This document shows, piece by piece, positions 1 through 8,565 of a stretch of DNA of 64,000 nt. Under the pieces are notes generated by a model that was not told where the DNA came from, searched no databases, and worked only from the letters and a program-made list of their open reading frames with translations. The position numbers and the translations under genes are program-made. The DNA comes from Streptomyces showdoensis (GTDB lineage Bacteria > Actinomycetota > Actinomycetes > Streptomycetales > Streptomycetaceae): the NCBI RefSeq assembly GCF_039535475.1, contig NZ_BAAAXG010000026.1, positions 2,971,501-3,035,500 on the forward strand. The letters are read 5' to 3'. Position 1 is the first letter of the stretch. Every line of letters starts with the position of its first letter.

Positions 1-395
1 ACGTCCTTCCACACGTAGATGACGAAGGTGCCGATCGACGGCAGCACCGCGCACGCGACCGCGGCCGTGAAGCTCCACTTCCCCTTCACGCCGAACATCC
101 GCAGCGTGACGACCACGTAGGCCAGCGCCGCGGCCATGGCCACGGACTGGGCGAAGGTCAGCAGCGCCAGGTCACCGGTGAGCTGGAGCGACAGCCAGAC
201 CAGACCGTCGTACGCCACCGAGTGGTTGGACATCCAGTGACCCGTGGTGACGTGCCACACGTACGAGATCGAGTCGTAGCTCATCCCGCCCGGGTAGAAC
301 GCCGCCCACCACACCAGGAAGATCAGCTGCGTCGCGGCGTACACGGCCAGCGGCAGCCGCCGCTGGGCCGGGATCCGCTCGACTATCCGGTTCAC
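1..395 (-). CDS. GT-C-like polytopic membrane protein, partial (C-terminus beyond window)
   Basis: The leftward frame opens at GTG (393-395), 20 bases after the stop of the gene upstream, and runs off the window edge after about 131 codons. The visible part begins with a basic segment (VNRIVERIPAQRR), then a hydrophobic helix, then YPGGMSYDSISYVWHVTTG followed by NHSVAYDGLVWL. An acidic Asp-Ser pair just after the first helix, with a downstream H-x(n)-D region, is typical of GT-C glycosyltransferase-like or DUF6020-type proteins. At least two more hydrophobic segments follow. Close spacing behind the TagF-type fusion suggests the same transcription unit and a role in wall polymer assembly. 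The family call is tentative because most of the protein is missing. Confidence 0.6.
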   Translation of the reverse strand, partial: MNRIVERIPAQRRLPLAVYAATQLIFLVWWAAFYPGGMSYDSISYVWHVTTGHWMSNHSVAYDGLVWLSLQLTGDLALLTFAQSVAMAAALAYVVVTLRMFGVKGKWSFTAAVACAVLPSIGTFVIYVWKD

Positions 396-415
396 AAAGG
401 GGATGGATGGCGTCT

Positions 416-3400
416 TCAACGCTGCTCCGCGGGATCGGTGGAGGGGCTGTCGGGGTGGGCGAGCTCCAGCATCCGCGTGATCACGCGCTCGGCGGCGTGG
501 CCGTCGTCGAGGTCGCAGAACACGTCCCGGAACTCGCGGTACGCGTCGGTGTAGCCGGCACTGATCCGGTCGATGTCACCCAGTGCCTCGATCAGCTCGT
601 CCGACGTCTGCAGCAGCGGACCGGGGGCCCGCTTCTCGAAGTCGAAGTAGAAGCCGCGCAGCTGGTCGCGGTAGTACTCCAGGTCGTACGTGAAGAACAG
701 CATCGGACGGCCCGTGTTCGCGAAGTCGAACATGAGCGACGAGTAGTCCGTGACCAGCACGTCGGTGATCAGGAACAGCTCGGCGATGTCCGGGTAGGAC
801 GAGACGTCGAAGACGAAGCCGTCCCCCGCGCCCGGGACCGCGTCCACGATGTTCGAGTGCTTGCGCACCAGCAGGACGTGGTCCTCGCCGAGCCGCTCGG
901 CGGCCTTCTCGATGTCGACGCGGAGATCGAACTTGTAGTTGCCCGCCTGGTAGAACTGGTCGTCCCGCCAGGTCGGCGCGTACAGCACGACCTTCTTGCC
1001 CTCCGGCAGCCCGATCCGCTCCCGCACGGTCCGCGCCAGGTCGTCGGTCTTCTCCGACAGCAGCACGTCGTTGCGGGGGTAACCGGACTCCAGGATCTCC
1101 CCGTCGTACTGGAACGCCCGCTTCATGATCGGGGTCGAGAAGCGGTTGGGGGAGACCAGGAAGCTCCAGCTCGGGGTCTCCTCGGCGACCTTCGACAGGT
1201 ACTTGCGGTCCGCGAACTGCACGCTGTCGATGTCGTGGCCGATCCGCTTGAGCGGGGTGCCGTGCCAGGTCTGGACGATCACCTGGCCCTCACGGCGCCG
1301 GATCCAGAACGGCAGGTGGGTGTTGGTCACGATGTACCGGCTGTTGCCGAGCGCCTCGTACCACTCGTGGCTCCAGCGGCGGATGACCCGCACGCCCTCC
1401 GGGATCTCGGCCCGGCGGTCCTCCACGACCCACACGTGCTCCAGCTCGGAGCCCTGGCGCAGCAGCTCCTCGTAGACCGCGCGCGGCGAGTCGGAGAACT
1501 GGCGGCCGGAGAAGGAGGCGTACAGCACGGTGTCCTTCAGCGGCGCCGTCCGGGCCTCCTGGTACACCGTGGTGCGCATCTCGCGCTGGCGGAACCAGCC
1601 GACCTCCTCCGCGTTCAGGTCGGGGGAGGCGTCGACCAGCAGCCGGTCGTAGAACCGGTGGGTCAGCGCGTACTCGCGGCCGCGCACCGAGAAGGTGACC
1701 GGCAGGGTGCCGAGGGCCGTCGGGACGGCCCGGACCGGCACCTCGACGCGGCTGTCGACGGTGCGGACGAAGAGGTACCAGCGGCCCTGGCGGAGCGGCA
1801 CCTTGGTGAGCCCGCCGGGCACCGGCAGGAAGTCGGCGTGGAAGACGCCGTCCTCGACGGTGACCGGGTGGCGGTGCTCCTCGGCGTGCCGGCTGTGGCG
1901 CAGCACCAGCTCCAGCGGCTCCTCGGTGCTCGCCGGCAGGGCGCCCTCCAGGACGATCCGGCCCTCGGGGCTCACCGTCGCCTTGGCGACCATGGGCTGG
2001 ACCGGCTGGGTGCGCAGCACCAGGCGGCCGACGCCGTCGTTGGCGACCGCGATCGTCCTGGCCCCCCACGGGGTGGTGACGGAGCCGTCGACGGGGTGCT
2101 GACGGCCCAGGTCGCCCTGGCGGTCGTTCACCGCGACGGGGTGGGCCCGCTTGCCGAGCACCAGCTCGGCCGTCCACTTGTCGGTGACCTCCAGGTCCGC
2201 GGAGTCGCGGCCCTCGACGTCCAGGTCGGCCAGCGGGACCCGGACCGAGAACTCCGCGGACGCGGCGCCGGTCCGGGTGACCGGGAACTCCAGCTTCGCC
2301 TCGGAGGTGCCGTGGGTCAGGCGCAGCACGGGCTTGGCCCCGGCGGCCGCGGCCTCGTGGCCGAGGACGCCGGACAGCTCGACGACGCCGTCGGCGACCT
2401 GGTGGCCGGTCAGCCGGGCGCGGATCAGCTCGACGCGCAGGTACAGGTGGCTGTCGGAGACGAACGGGACGACCCGGACGTCCTTCTCCACCCAGTGCGG
2501 GGACGGGCTCTCGGCGTTGCCGCTCTCGCCGGCCTTCAGCCGGGTGCGGCGGGCCACGCCCTCCTGGACGGTGGCCATGGTCAGCCGCCACACGCCGTCG
2601 CGCCAGCCGCCGCGGCCCTTGAGCTTGGCCGGGTTGACGTCGAGGGAGAAGCCGGACCAGTCGTAGTTGTGCAGCGACTGGCCGGAGGTCTGGGTGGCCT
2701 TCGGCGCCTTGGTGCGGGTCGGGCGGACCAGGACGGTGCGCCGGCTGCCGCTCTCGCGCAGCATCAGCACGCGCAGCGAGGGCTTGGGCGAGGGGGCCGC
2801 CAGGTTGCGGATGTAGGCGTGCCCGTCGATGTGCAGCCGGCCGTTCTGCCACAGGATCTGCTCGGCGCGGGCGCGGGCCGAGAACTCGGCGCCGACCTTC
2901 AGCACCTCGCGCGGCACCGAGCCCTTGTCCTTGTCGAGCACCGGGTAGTCGGCGAAGTGCCGCAGGCCCTGGCGGGCGACCGGGATCGCCCGGCCGGTCT
3001 CGCGCTCGAAGGCCAGCAGGTCGAGGAGCTCGGCGAGCCGGCCCTCGGTGATCAGGTGGCACTTGAGCCGCAGCGACACGTCGATCCGCGGCAGCACCCG
3101 GGGGTCGACCCGGCTGAGGAAGTCGGCGGCGCCCGTCATGAACAGCTCGCGGAACTCCTCGCCGGCCTCGTCGAGCACGCCCATGAACAGCGGCAGCTCG
3201 TCGCTGATGAAGATCTCGTCGTACCAGCGCTTGTGCTCCGCGAACTCCTCGCCCGGCTGCGCGCCGAGGAAGCGGCTCACGGAGTCGCACGACCTTATGC
3301 GGTCGCGGACGTTGACCGGCTCGGTGCGGCGCTGGGTGATGGACGGCGCGCCGCCGGTCCGCTGGCGCCACAGGTAGACGGGGTCGCCGAGGACGTCCAC

Positions 3401-3991
3401 GCTCTTCGCCCGGAAGTGCGCGGGCAGCGTCACCGGGGCGTCCTCGTAGAGGATGCCGGGGAACTCGAAGGCGTGCCGCTCCCAGAAGGAGCGCCGGAAG
3501 ACCTTGTTCCACGCGGTGCGGTCGTAGACCAGTGCCTTGTCGTGGGAGATGTGGGTGCGGTCGCGGTCCTTGTTGAGGCGCTTCTCGTGCAGCGGGGAGA
3601 TCAGGATCTCGCCGGCCTTGAGCAGGTTCACGTTGCCGCTGGCGAAGTCCGAACCGGTCTCGTCCAGCTTGGCGATGAACCGCTCGTAGGCGTCCGGCAG
3701 CACGATGTCGTCGCTGTCGACGAACGCGAGGTACTCGGTGCCCTCCGTGAGGTGCGCGACACCGGTGTTACGGGCGGGCCCCAGCCCCTGGTTCTCCTGC
3801 GCGACCACCCGGATCCGCGCGTCCTTCGCCGCCCAGCTCTCCGCGATCGCGAGGCTGCCGTCCTTGGAGCCGTCGTCGACGACGATCGCCTCCCAGTCGG
3901 TGAACGTCTGGTCGGCAAGGGACTGCAGGCACTCGTCGAGAAAGAGCTCCACGTTGTACACGGGAACGATTACTGACAGGCGGGGAGGCAT
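416..3991 (-). CDS. Bifunctional GT2 glycosyltransferase / CDP-glycerol glycerophosphotransferase (TagF-type)
   Basis: The protein has 1191 residues. Residues about 3-240 form a GT-A family 2 glycosyltransferase, with LSVIVPVYN near the start, VVDDGSKDGS, and the metal-binding FVDSDD. A long beta-rich middle of unknown function (about 400-850) carries Ala/Gly-rich Ig-like segments. The last third is a CDP-glycerol:polyol-phosphate glycerophosphotransferase: WHGTPLKR at 909-916, YAPTWR near 1005 and TDYSSLMFD at 1081-1089 are the family's catalytic signatures. It should transfer a sugar and a glycerol phosphate (or similar polyol phosphate) during synthesis of a teichoic-acid-like wall polymer at the inner membrane face. 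GAGGAAAGG lies upstream of the ATG. The next gene upstream is a second fusion of the same architecture. Confidence 0.88.
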   Translation of the reverse strand: MPPRLSVIVPVYNVELFLDECLQSLADQTFTDWEAIVVDDGSKDGSLAIAESWAAKDARIRVVAQENQGLGPARNTGVAHLTEGTEYLAFVDSDDIVLPDAYERFIAKLDETGSDFASGNVNLLKAGEILISPLHEKRLNKDRDRTHISHDKALVYDRTAWNKVFRRSFWERHAFEFPGILYEDAPVTLPAHFRAKSVDVLGDPVYLWRQRTGGAPSITQRRTEPVNVRDRIRSCDSVSRFLGAQPGEEFAEHKRWYDEIFISDELPLFMGVLDEAGEEFRELFMTGAADFLSRVDPRVLPRIDVSLRLKCHLITEGRLAELLDLLAFERETGRAIPVARQGLRHFADYPVLDKDKGSVPREVLKVGAEFSARARAEQILWQNGRLHIDGHAYIRNLAAPSPKPSLRVLMLRESGSRRTVLVRPTRTKAPKATQTSGQSLHNYDWSGFSLDVNPAKLKGRGGWRDGVWRLTMATVQEGVARRTRLKAGESGNAESPSPHWVEKDVRVVPFVSDSHLYLRVELIRARLTGHQVADGVVELSGVLGHEAAAAGAKPVLRLTHGTSEAKLEFPVTRTGAASAEFSVRVPLADLDVEGRDSADLEVTDKWTAELVLGKRAHPVAVNDRQGDLGRQHPVDGSVTTPWGARTIAVANDGVGRLVLRTQPVQPMVAKATVSPEGRIVLEGALPASTEEPLELVLRHSRHAEEHRHPVTVEDGVFHADFLPVPGGLTKVPLRQGRWYLFVRTVDSRVEVPVRAVPTALGTLPVTFSVRGREYALTHRFYDRLLVDASPDLNAEEVGWFRQREMRTTVYQEARTAPLKDTVLYASFSGRQFSDSPRAVYEELLRQGSELEHVWVVEDRRAEIPEGVRVIRRWSHEWYEALGNSRYIVTNTHLPFWIRRREGQVIVQTWHGTPLKRIGHDIDSVQFADRKYLSKVAEETPSWSFLVSPNRFSTPIMKRAFQYDGEILESGYPRNDVLLSEKTDDLARTVRERIGLPEGKKVVLYAPTWRDDQFYQAGNYKFDLRVDIEKAAERLGEDHVLLVRKHSNIVDAVPGAGDGFVFDVSSYPDIAELFLITDVLVTDYSSLMFDFANTGRPMLFFTYDLEYYRDQLRGFYFDFEKRAPGPLLQTSDELIEALGDIDRISAGYTDAYREFRDVFCDLDDGHAAERVITRMLELAHPDSPSTDPAEQR

Positions 3992-4061
3992 TGGGTACTG
4001 CGCCTTTCCTCAAGGTGTTTCGTGCGTGACGGCGACGCATGGCTCGCCGGACACGGTAGCT

Positions 4062-6299
4062 CTAGCCGCGGGTGCGAGGGCTCGGGCGCTCCGGAGGAAG
4101 CGCCACCGGCGGTACATTCTCCTGCTTCAGGAACACCCTGCGTACCACCCGCTCGGCCGCGGCACCGTCGTCGAACTCACAGAAGCGCCGACGGAACTCC
4201 GTTCGCAGCTTCGCCGACTCGTCGTCCGACCAGCGCCCCGAGAGGAAGACGTCGAGCAGCTCGGGCTCGGTTGCCACCACGTGGCCGGGCTTCTCGACGT
4301 GGATGTCGAAGTAGGTGCCGCGGGTCGCGCGGTAGACCTCCCAGTCGTTGGCGTAGACGACGACGGGCCGGTCCAGCAGCGCGTAGTCGAACATCAGCGA
4401 CGAGTAGTCCGTCAGCAGGCAGTCGGCGGCGAGGAACAGCTCCTCGACCGAGGGGTGGCGGCTGACGTCCACGACGCCGGAGCCGTCCTTCGGGCCGGTG
4501 CCGCCGGGGCTGTCCAGCAGGAAGTAGTGCGCCCGGGACAGCACGGTGAAGCCCTCGCCGAGCCGGGCCGCCAGGTGCTCCAGGTCGAGCAGCGGCTGCG
4601 GCACGTTCTGGTAGTCGCGGTGGGTCGGCGCGTACAGCACGACCGTGGTGTCCTCGGGCAGCCCGAGCGCGGCGCGGGCCCGCAGCCGCTCCTCCTCGCC
4701 GGCCCGGACCAGCACGTCGTTGCGCGGGTAGCCGTAGTCCAGCTTGGTGTACTCGGCCGGGTAGGCGCGGTCCCAGATCGCGGTGGTGAAGCTGTTGGAG
4801 GAGACGCTGTAGTCCCAGCGGTCCACCCGCTCCATGAGCGAGGGCAGGTCCAGGTCGCCCTGGGCGACGGGGAACTCGGCCAGGTCGACGCCCATCCGCT
4901 TCAGCGGGGTGCCGTGGTGCGTCTGCACGTGGATCTGGCCGGGCCGCTTGACCACCCGGGTGGGGAAGTTGACGTTGTTGACGAAGTACTTGCCCCGGGC
5001 CATCGCGCGCCAGAACCCGAAGGAGCCGGGGTGCACGACGTTCGTGCCGGGCGGCGGGGTGTTGCGCGAGCCGGGCTTCAGCACCCAGGTCGTCTTCACC
5101 TTCGGCGCGAGCTCCAGGAGCTTCTGGTGGACGGCGGCCGGGTTGCAGGCGTAGTCCGTGTTCCAGTACGCGGCGAAGACGGCCGTGTCGTTCTGCACGG
5201 GCAGCATCCGCTGCGCCCGGTAGTAGCCGGCCAGCACCGCGGTGCGCAGCGGCTTGCGCAGCCGACGCGGGGCGGCCTTGACCTTGCGGGCCGTCCGGTA
5301 CGCGCGCCGGGCGGCGCCGCGCAGCGGGGCGGGCAGCTTGCCGACGGCCTTGCGGCGGGCGGAGGCGGCGCCCTGCGGGGTGGCGTGGCCGGCCGGGCGG
5401 TACTGCTTCTCGTACTGCTGGAAGGTCGTGCGGAACTCGGCGCGGGCCTCGTCGGGGAGGCGGCCCGGGGAGTTCTCGATCACCCGGAAGTGGGTGATCA
5501 TGCGGTCGAAGAGGGGGCCGCGCCAGCGGTCGAACTCGGGGTGCGCGTCGATGAACGCGAACACCAGGCCGTACTGGTCGAAGACGTCGAAGTGCTTGCG
5601 GCTGGTGCTGTGCAGGATGCTGCCCTGGCGGCGCTGGCGGTAGTGCACGCAGACCCGGGGGAGCACCGCGATGGTCTCGGCGGCGATCAGCACCGGGTAG
5701 GTCCAGGGGGTGTCCTCGTAGTAGCCGGTGGGGTACTCGAAGCCCCAGCGCTCCACGAAGTCCCGGCGGTACGCCTTGTTCCAGGCGACCTGGAGCAGCC
5801 CGAGCAGGCCCGGGTTGTCGTCCAGGGCGACGGCCCCGCGCGGGCTGTCGGCGAGCACCTTGGCCTTGGCGTTCGGGGTGATCCGGCCGTCCCAGTGGGT
5901 GCGGGAGTAGTCGAAGACCAGCAGCTCCGGGTCGCCGGTCTCGTCGAGCCGCTGGGCGATCGCCGCGAGCGAGCCGGGCAGCAGGGTGTCGTCGCTGTCC
6001 AGGAAGAGCAGGTAGGTGCCCTTCGCCCGTGCCATGCCGGCGTTGCGGGCGCGCCCCAGGCCCACGTTCTGCGCGAGCTGCAGCGCCTCCACGCGCGGGT
6101 CGAGCGCCGCGTACTCGTCCATGATCGCGCCGCAGGCATCCGGCGAGGCGTCGTTGACCGCGATCAGCTCGAAGTCCTGGAACGACTGGCTCAGCACCGA
6201 GTCGAGGCAGTCGCGCAGGTACGCCTCCACCCCGTAGGCCGGGACGACGATGCTGAACCGGGGGGCGTCGGAACGCCGCGCTGCTTGCGTGGGAGTCAT
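4062..6299 (-). CDS. Bifunctional GT2 glycosyltransferase / CDP-glycerol glycerophosphotransferase, short paralogue
   Basis: The 745-residue protein has the same domain order as its downstream neighbour but lacks the long beta-rich middle. An N-terminal GT2 domain (FSIVVPAYGVEAYL, VNDASPD, FLDSDDTLL) is joined through a basic linker to a TagF-like domain with HHGTPLKR at 461-468, YAPTHRD near 556 and TDYSSLMFD at 630-638. The first His of the HHGTPLKR motif replaces Trp of the paralogue; this pattern also occurs in family members. The likely role is elongation or priming of a phosphodiester-linked wall glycopolymer. A 70-base gap separates it from the next gene, so the two are probably co-transcribed. 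A strong hairpin lies between it and the gene upstream, so this pair may have its own promoter. Confidence 0.88.
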   Translation of the reverse strand: MTPTQAARRSDAPRFSIVVPAYGVEAYLRDCLDSVLSQSFQDFELIAVNDASPDACGAIMDEYAALDPRVEALQLAQNVGLGRARNAGMARAKGTYLLFLDSDDTLLPGSLAAIAQRLDETGDPELLVFDYSRTHWDGRITPNAKAKVLADSPRGAVALDDNPGLLGLLQVAWNKAYRRDFVERWGFEYPTGYYEDTPWTYPVLIAAETIAVLPRVCVHYRQRRQGSILHSTSRKHFDVFDQYGLVFAFIDAHPEFDRWRGPLFDRMITHFRVIENSPGRLPDEARAEFRTTFQQYEKQYRPAGHATPQGAASARRKAVGKLPAPLRGAARRAYRTARKVKAAPRRLRKPLRTAVLAGYYRAQRMLPVQNDTAVFAAYWNTDYACNPAAVHQKLLELAPKVKTTWVLKPGSRNTPPPGTNVVHPGSFGFWRAMARGKYFVNNVNFPTRVVKRPGQIHVQTHHGTPLKRMGVDLAEFPVAQGDLDLPSLMERVDRWDYSVSSNSFTTAIWDRAYPAEYTKLDYGYPRNDVLVRAGEEERLRARAALGLPEDTTVVLYAPTHRDYQNVPQPLLDLEHLAARLGEGFTVLSRAHYFLLDSPGGTGPKDGSGVVDVSRHPSVEELFLAADCLLTDYSSLMFDYALLDRPVVVYANDWEVYRATRGTYFDIHVEKPGHVVATEPELLDVFLSGRWSDDESAKLRTEFRRRFCEFDDGAAAERVVRRVFLKQENVPPVALPPERPSPRTRG

Positions 6300-6360
6300 G
6301 TGGGCTTCAGTGCTTCCGGACGGACGGTGTGCTGGACACGGGGTACGGGGCGGACCACGC

Positions 6361-6400
6361 CCGAGCGGGGCGGCGGGATCGTTCCCGCCGCCCCGCTCGG
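6361..6400 (-). terminator. Intrinsic terminator after leftward GT2 gene
   Basis: A perfect 18-bp stem (6361-6378 with 6383-6400) closes a four-base loop and starts five bases past the stop of the GT2 gene at 6405. There is no T-run, which is common for Streptomyces terminators. It separates the DUF2304/GT2/GT2 unit from the TagF-type genes. Confidence 0.8.
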
Positions 6401-6404
6401 ACGG

Positions 6405-7310
6405 TCACTGCGAGCTGGTCAGGGCATAACCGAGCAGCTTGCGCACGGCGGCCGACTGCCGGTGCCGCAAGGCCCCCGGCACCATGGTCAGCGCGTGCAG
6501 CCGCATCGACAGATGGCGGCGCGCCGCCTTCGCGGCCTTCGGCCAGCCGTGCCGGTCGAGCTCGTCGGCCACCTCGTTGAAGAAGCGCACGGCCTCGCCG
6601 AAGCGGGCCCCGGTGGCGGCCTCGGAGGACGACAGGCTGCCCGAGTGGCGCCGGTAGCGGAACGCGGTGGCCGGCTCGACCACCAGCTTCTCGCCGCGCC
6701 GGATCAGCTCGATGATCAGCGCCAGGTCCTGGATGACCGACAGGTCCTCGCGGAAGCTGACCGCCTTGACGGCGTCGGCGCGCCACACGATCGACGGGAA
6801 GTAGAGCCAGTTGCCGCCGAGCAGGTTGGCGGCCAGCGGCTCGCCCGAGAGGACCAGCCGGCGGCCGTCGTCCTTCGGCGCGTACAGCCGCTTCTTGACC
6901 TCGTCGCCCAGCGAGGTCGACGGGGCGCCGTGCTCGTCGATGACCTCGACGCCCGGCTGGTAGATCGCCGCACCGGGCTCGGCCTCGATCGCGGCGCGCA
7001 TCGTCTCGACGTAGGTCGGCAGCAGCAGGTCGTCGCTGCCGAGCATCGAGAAGTACGGGGCCTCCACGAGCTCGACGCACTTGCGGAAGTTCTTGGTGAT
7101 GCCGAGGTTCTGCTCGTTGCGCAGGTAACGGACCCGGCTGTCGCCGAGGGAGGCGAACCACTCGGGCACGCCCTCCTCCTTGCCGTCGTCCACGACGGTC
7201 AGCCGCCAGTCCTCGTCGGTCTGGTCGAGCACACTGCGGACGGCGGCCTGCATCAGGCCGGTGTCGCCGTAGTGCGGCAGCATGATGTCGAGCGTGCCCA
7301 CCGCCGTCAC
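6405..7310 (-). CDS. Family 2 glycosyltransferase (rhamnosyltransferase-like)
   Basis: The 301-residue protein starts at GTG 7308-7310, inside a 4-base overlap with the stop of the preceding gene. Longer upstream reading is the shadow of that neighbour. GT-A features are LDIMLPHYGDTG at the start, LTVVDDGKEEG, NLGITKNFRKC and SMLGSDDLLLP, so the nucleotide-sugar binding and DxD-type metal site are intact. A C-terminal basic/hydrophobic region (about 255-300) may associate with the membrane. With rmlABCD nearby a rhamnosyltransferase role is reasonable, but the acceptor and donor cannot be read from sequence. Confidence 0.85.
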   Translation of the reverse strand: MTAVGTLDIMLPHYGDTGLMQAAVRSVLDQTDEDWRLTVVDDGKEEGVPEWFASLGDSRVRYLRNEQNLGITKNFRKCVELVEAPYFSMLGSDDLLLPTYVETMRAAIEAEPGAAIYQPGVEVIDEHGAPSTSLGDEVKKRLYAPKDDGRRLVLSGEPLAANLLGGNWLYFPSIVWRADAVKAVSFREDLSVIQDLALIIELIRRGEKLVVEPATAFRYRRHSGSLSSSEAATGARFGEAVRFFNEVADELDRHGWPKAAKAARRHLSMRLHALTMVPGALRHRQSAAVRKLLGYALTSSQ

Positions 7311-8041
7311 TTGCCCTTCCCCTTGGGGCCGAGGGCGGAGCGGCGGCTGAGCGCCAGCAGCAGGATCATGCCGATGCGGCCCAGGTAGAGCGTGGCCTTC
7401 CACGGCGACTGGCTCGGGGTGCCGGTCGCGCGCGGGCGCATGGCGACGGGCACCTGCTCGATGCGGTAGCCGGCCCGGACCACGGCGATGGAGGACTCCA
7501 CCGTGTCGCCCAGGTACTCCACCGGGTACCAGTGCGCGAAGACGTCGATCAGGTCGCGGTTGGAGGCGCGGAAGCCGGAGGTGACGTCGGTGAGCTTGGT
7601 CTTCGCCATGCGCGACAGCCAGAAGGCGAGGACGAGCATGGCCCACTTGCGCGGGCCGCGGGTCTCGTAGTCACCGGTGCCGGCGAAGCGGGCGCCCATG
7701 ACGAGGTCCGCGCCGGCGTCCAGGCGGGCGAGCAGCTCCGGCACGTTGCGCGGGTCGTGCTGCCCGTCCGCGTCGACCTGGATGGCCACGTCGTAGCCGC
7801 GGTCGTGCGCGTAGCGGTAGCCGGCGCGCATCGCGCCGCCGACGCCGAGGTTGTACGGGAGCGTCATCACGGTCGCGCCGGCACCCCGCGCCACGGCGCT
7901 GGTGTCGTCGGCGGAGCCGTCGTCGACGACGAGGACGTCGACGCCGGGGAGGGTCGTGTAGACCTCCTTGACGACGTCGGCGACGCCCTCGGCCTCGTTC
8001 CACGCCGGCATGATGATCAGTACGCGCTTGCCGTCGATCAC
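7307..8041 (-). CDS. Family 2 glycosyltransferase, polyprenyl-phosphate-sugar synthase (DPM1-like)
   Basis: The 244-residue protein starts at GTG 8039-8041, overlapping the DUF2304 stop by four bases. It carries VLIIMPAWNEAEG, VLVVDDGSADDTS, LPYNLGVGGAMRAGY and the DxD motif QVDADGQHD, the pattern of dolichol/polyprenol-phosphate mannosyl- or glucosyltransferases. A short C-terminal hydrophobic helix (LGRIGMILLLALS) ends the protein. It probably charges a polyprenyl phosphate carrier with a sugar that membrane GT-C enzymes then use. Pairing with a DUF2304 gene and translational coupling on both sides are typical of actinobacterial surface-polysaccharide clusters. Confidence 0.85.
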   Translation of the reverse strand: MIDGKRVLIIMPAWNEAEGVADVVKEVYTTLPGVDVLVVDDGSADDTSAVARGAGATVMTLPYNLGVGGAMRAGYRYAHDRGYDVAIQVDADGQHDPRNVPELLARLDAGADLVMGARFAGTGDYETRGPRKWAMLVLAFWLSRMAKTKLTDVTSGFRASNRDLIDVFAHWYPVEYLGDTVESSIAVVRAGYRIEQVPVAMRPRATGTPSQSPWKATLYLGRIGMILLLALSRRSALGPKGKGK

Positions 8042-8424
8042 TTGGAGCTCCCCTGCCCGGCCGTGTCGGCCTTCTCCGCCAGCTCCTCGCGCAGCTCGTT
8101 CACGTCGATGCGCAGCAGGGCCACTTCCTCCGAAAGGGTGCGGCCCTCCTCCTCGAGGTGGCCCACCTCCCAGCTCAGCTGGAGGCAGACGATGAAGAGG
8201 AACGCGACGCTGAGGAAGAGGATGAGGCTGACGCCGGAGGCGACGCCCACCGCGCGGGCGATCGAGTCCAGGCCGCTCGGGAAGAAGCCGAGCGGGATGA
8301 TCACCAGGCCGGTGAGCACCCACAGGAACGCGTACTTCTCCTTGAGCTTGCGACGGCGCAGCAGCTCCACGATGCACGCGACGAGAAAGACTCCGGTGAC
8401 CGAAGTCAGCATCCACAACTTCAT
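8038..8424 (-). CDS. DUF2304 family small membrane protein
   Basis: This 128-residue protein has three hydrophobic segments (about 5-20, 33-50 and 60-84), with the conserved RRRKLKEKYAFLW stretch after the first, and an acidic helical C-terminal tail (about 88-120) likely to form a coiled coil. This matches DUF2304, whose genes sit next to polyprenyl-phosphate glycosyltransferases in polysaccharide loci; no enzymatic role is established. It is the first gene of a tightly coupled leftward trio. The 136 bases upstream hold its promoter region and the end of the flippase gene. Confidence 0.8.
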   Translation of the reverse strand: MKLWMLTSVTGVFLVACIVELLRRRKLKEKYAFLWVLTGLVIIPLGFFPSGLDSIARAVGVASGVSLILFLSVAFLFIVCLQLSWEVGHLEEEGRTLSEEVALLRIDVNELREELAEKADTAGQGSSK

Positions 8425-8548
8425 GCATGGCTCCGGTGTATGGGACGACTCATGGAAAGGGCCTGTCTACTCTTCCAGGGGTGGGCGGCTGGAGAAGGAG
8501 CCACCGGATTGCAGTCCACTGTCCGTCGCGATGGTCACGGAGAGTGAG

Positions 8549-8565
8549 GGAATGGTGATCATTCC
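8549..8565. repeat. Short inverted repeat between flippase end and DUF2304 promoter
   Basis: GGAATG and CATTCC (8549-8554, 8560-8565) form a perfect 6-bp inverted repeat with a five-base centre, touching the flippase stop codon. It could be an operator for the DUF2304 unit or a weak terminator. The arms are too short to say more. Confidence 0.3.

Noticed and set aside
407..3976. 1189-codon plus-strand ORF opposite the large GT2-TagF fusion
   Set aside because: Val/Arg/Gly-rich low-information translation and no domain; it is the usual antisense shadow of a long G+C-rich gene.
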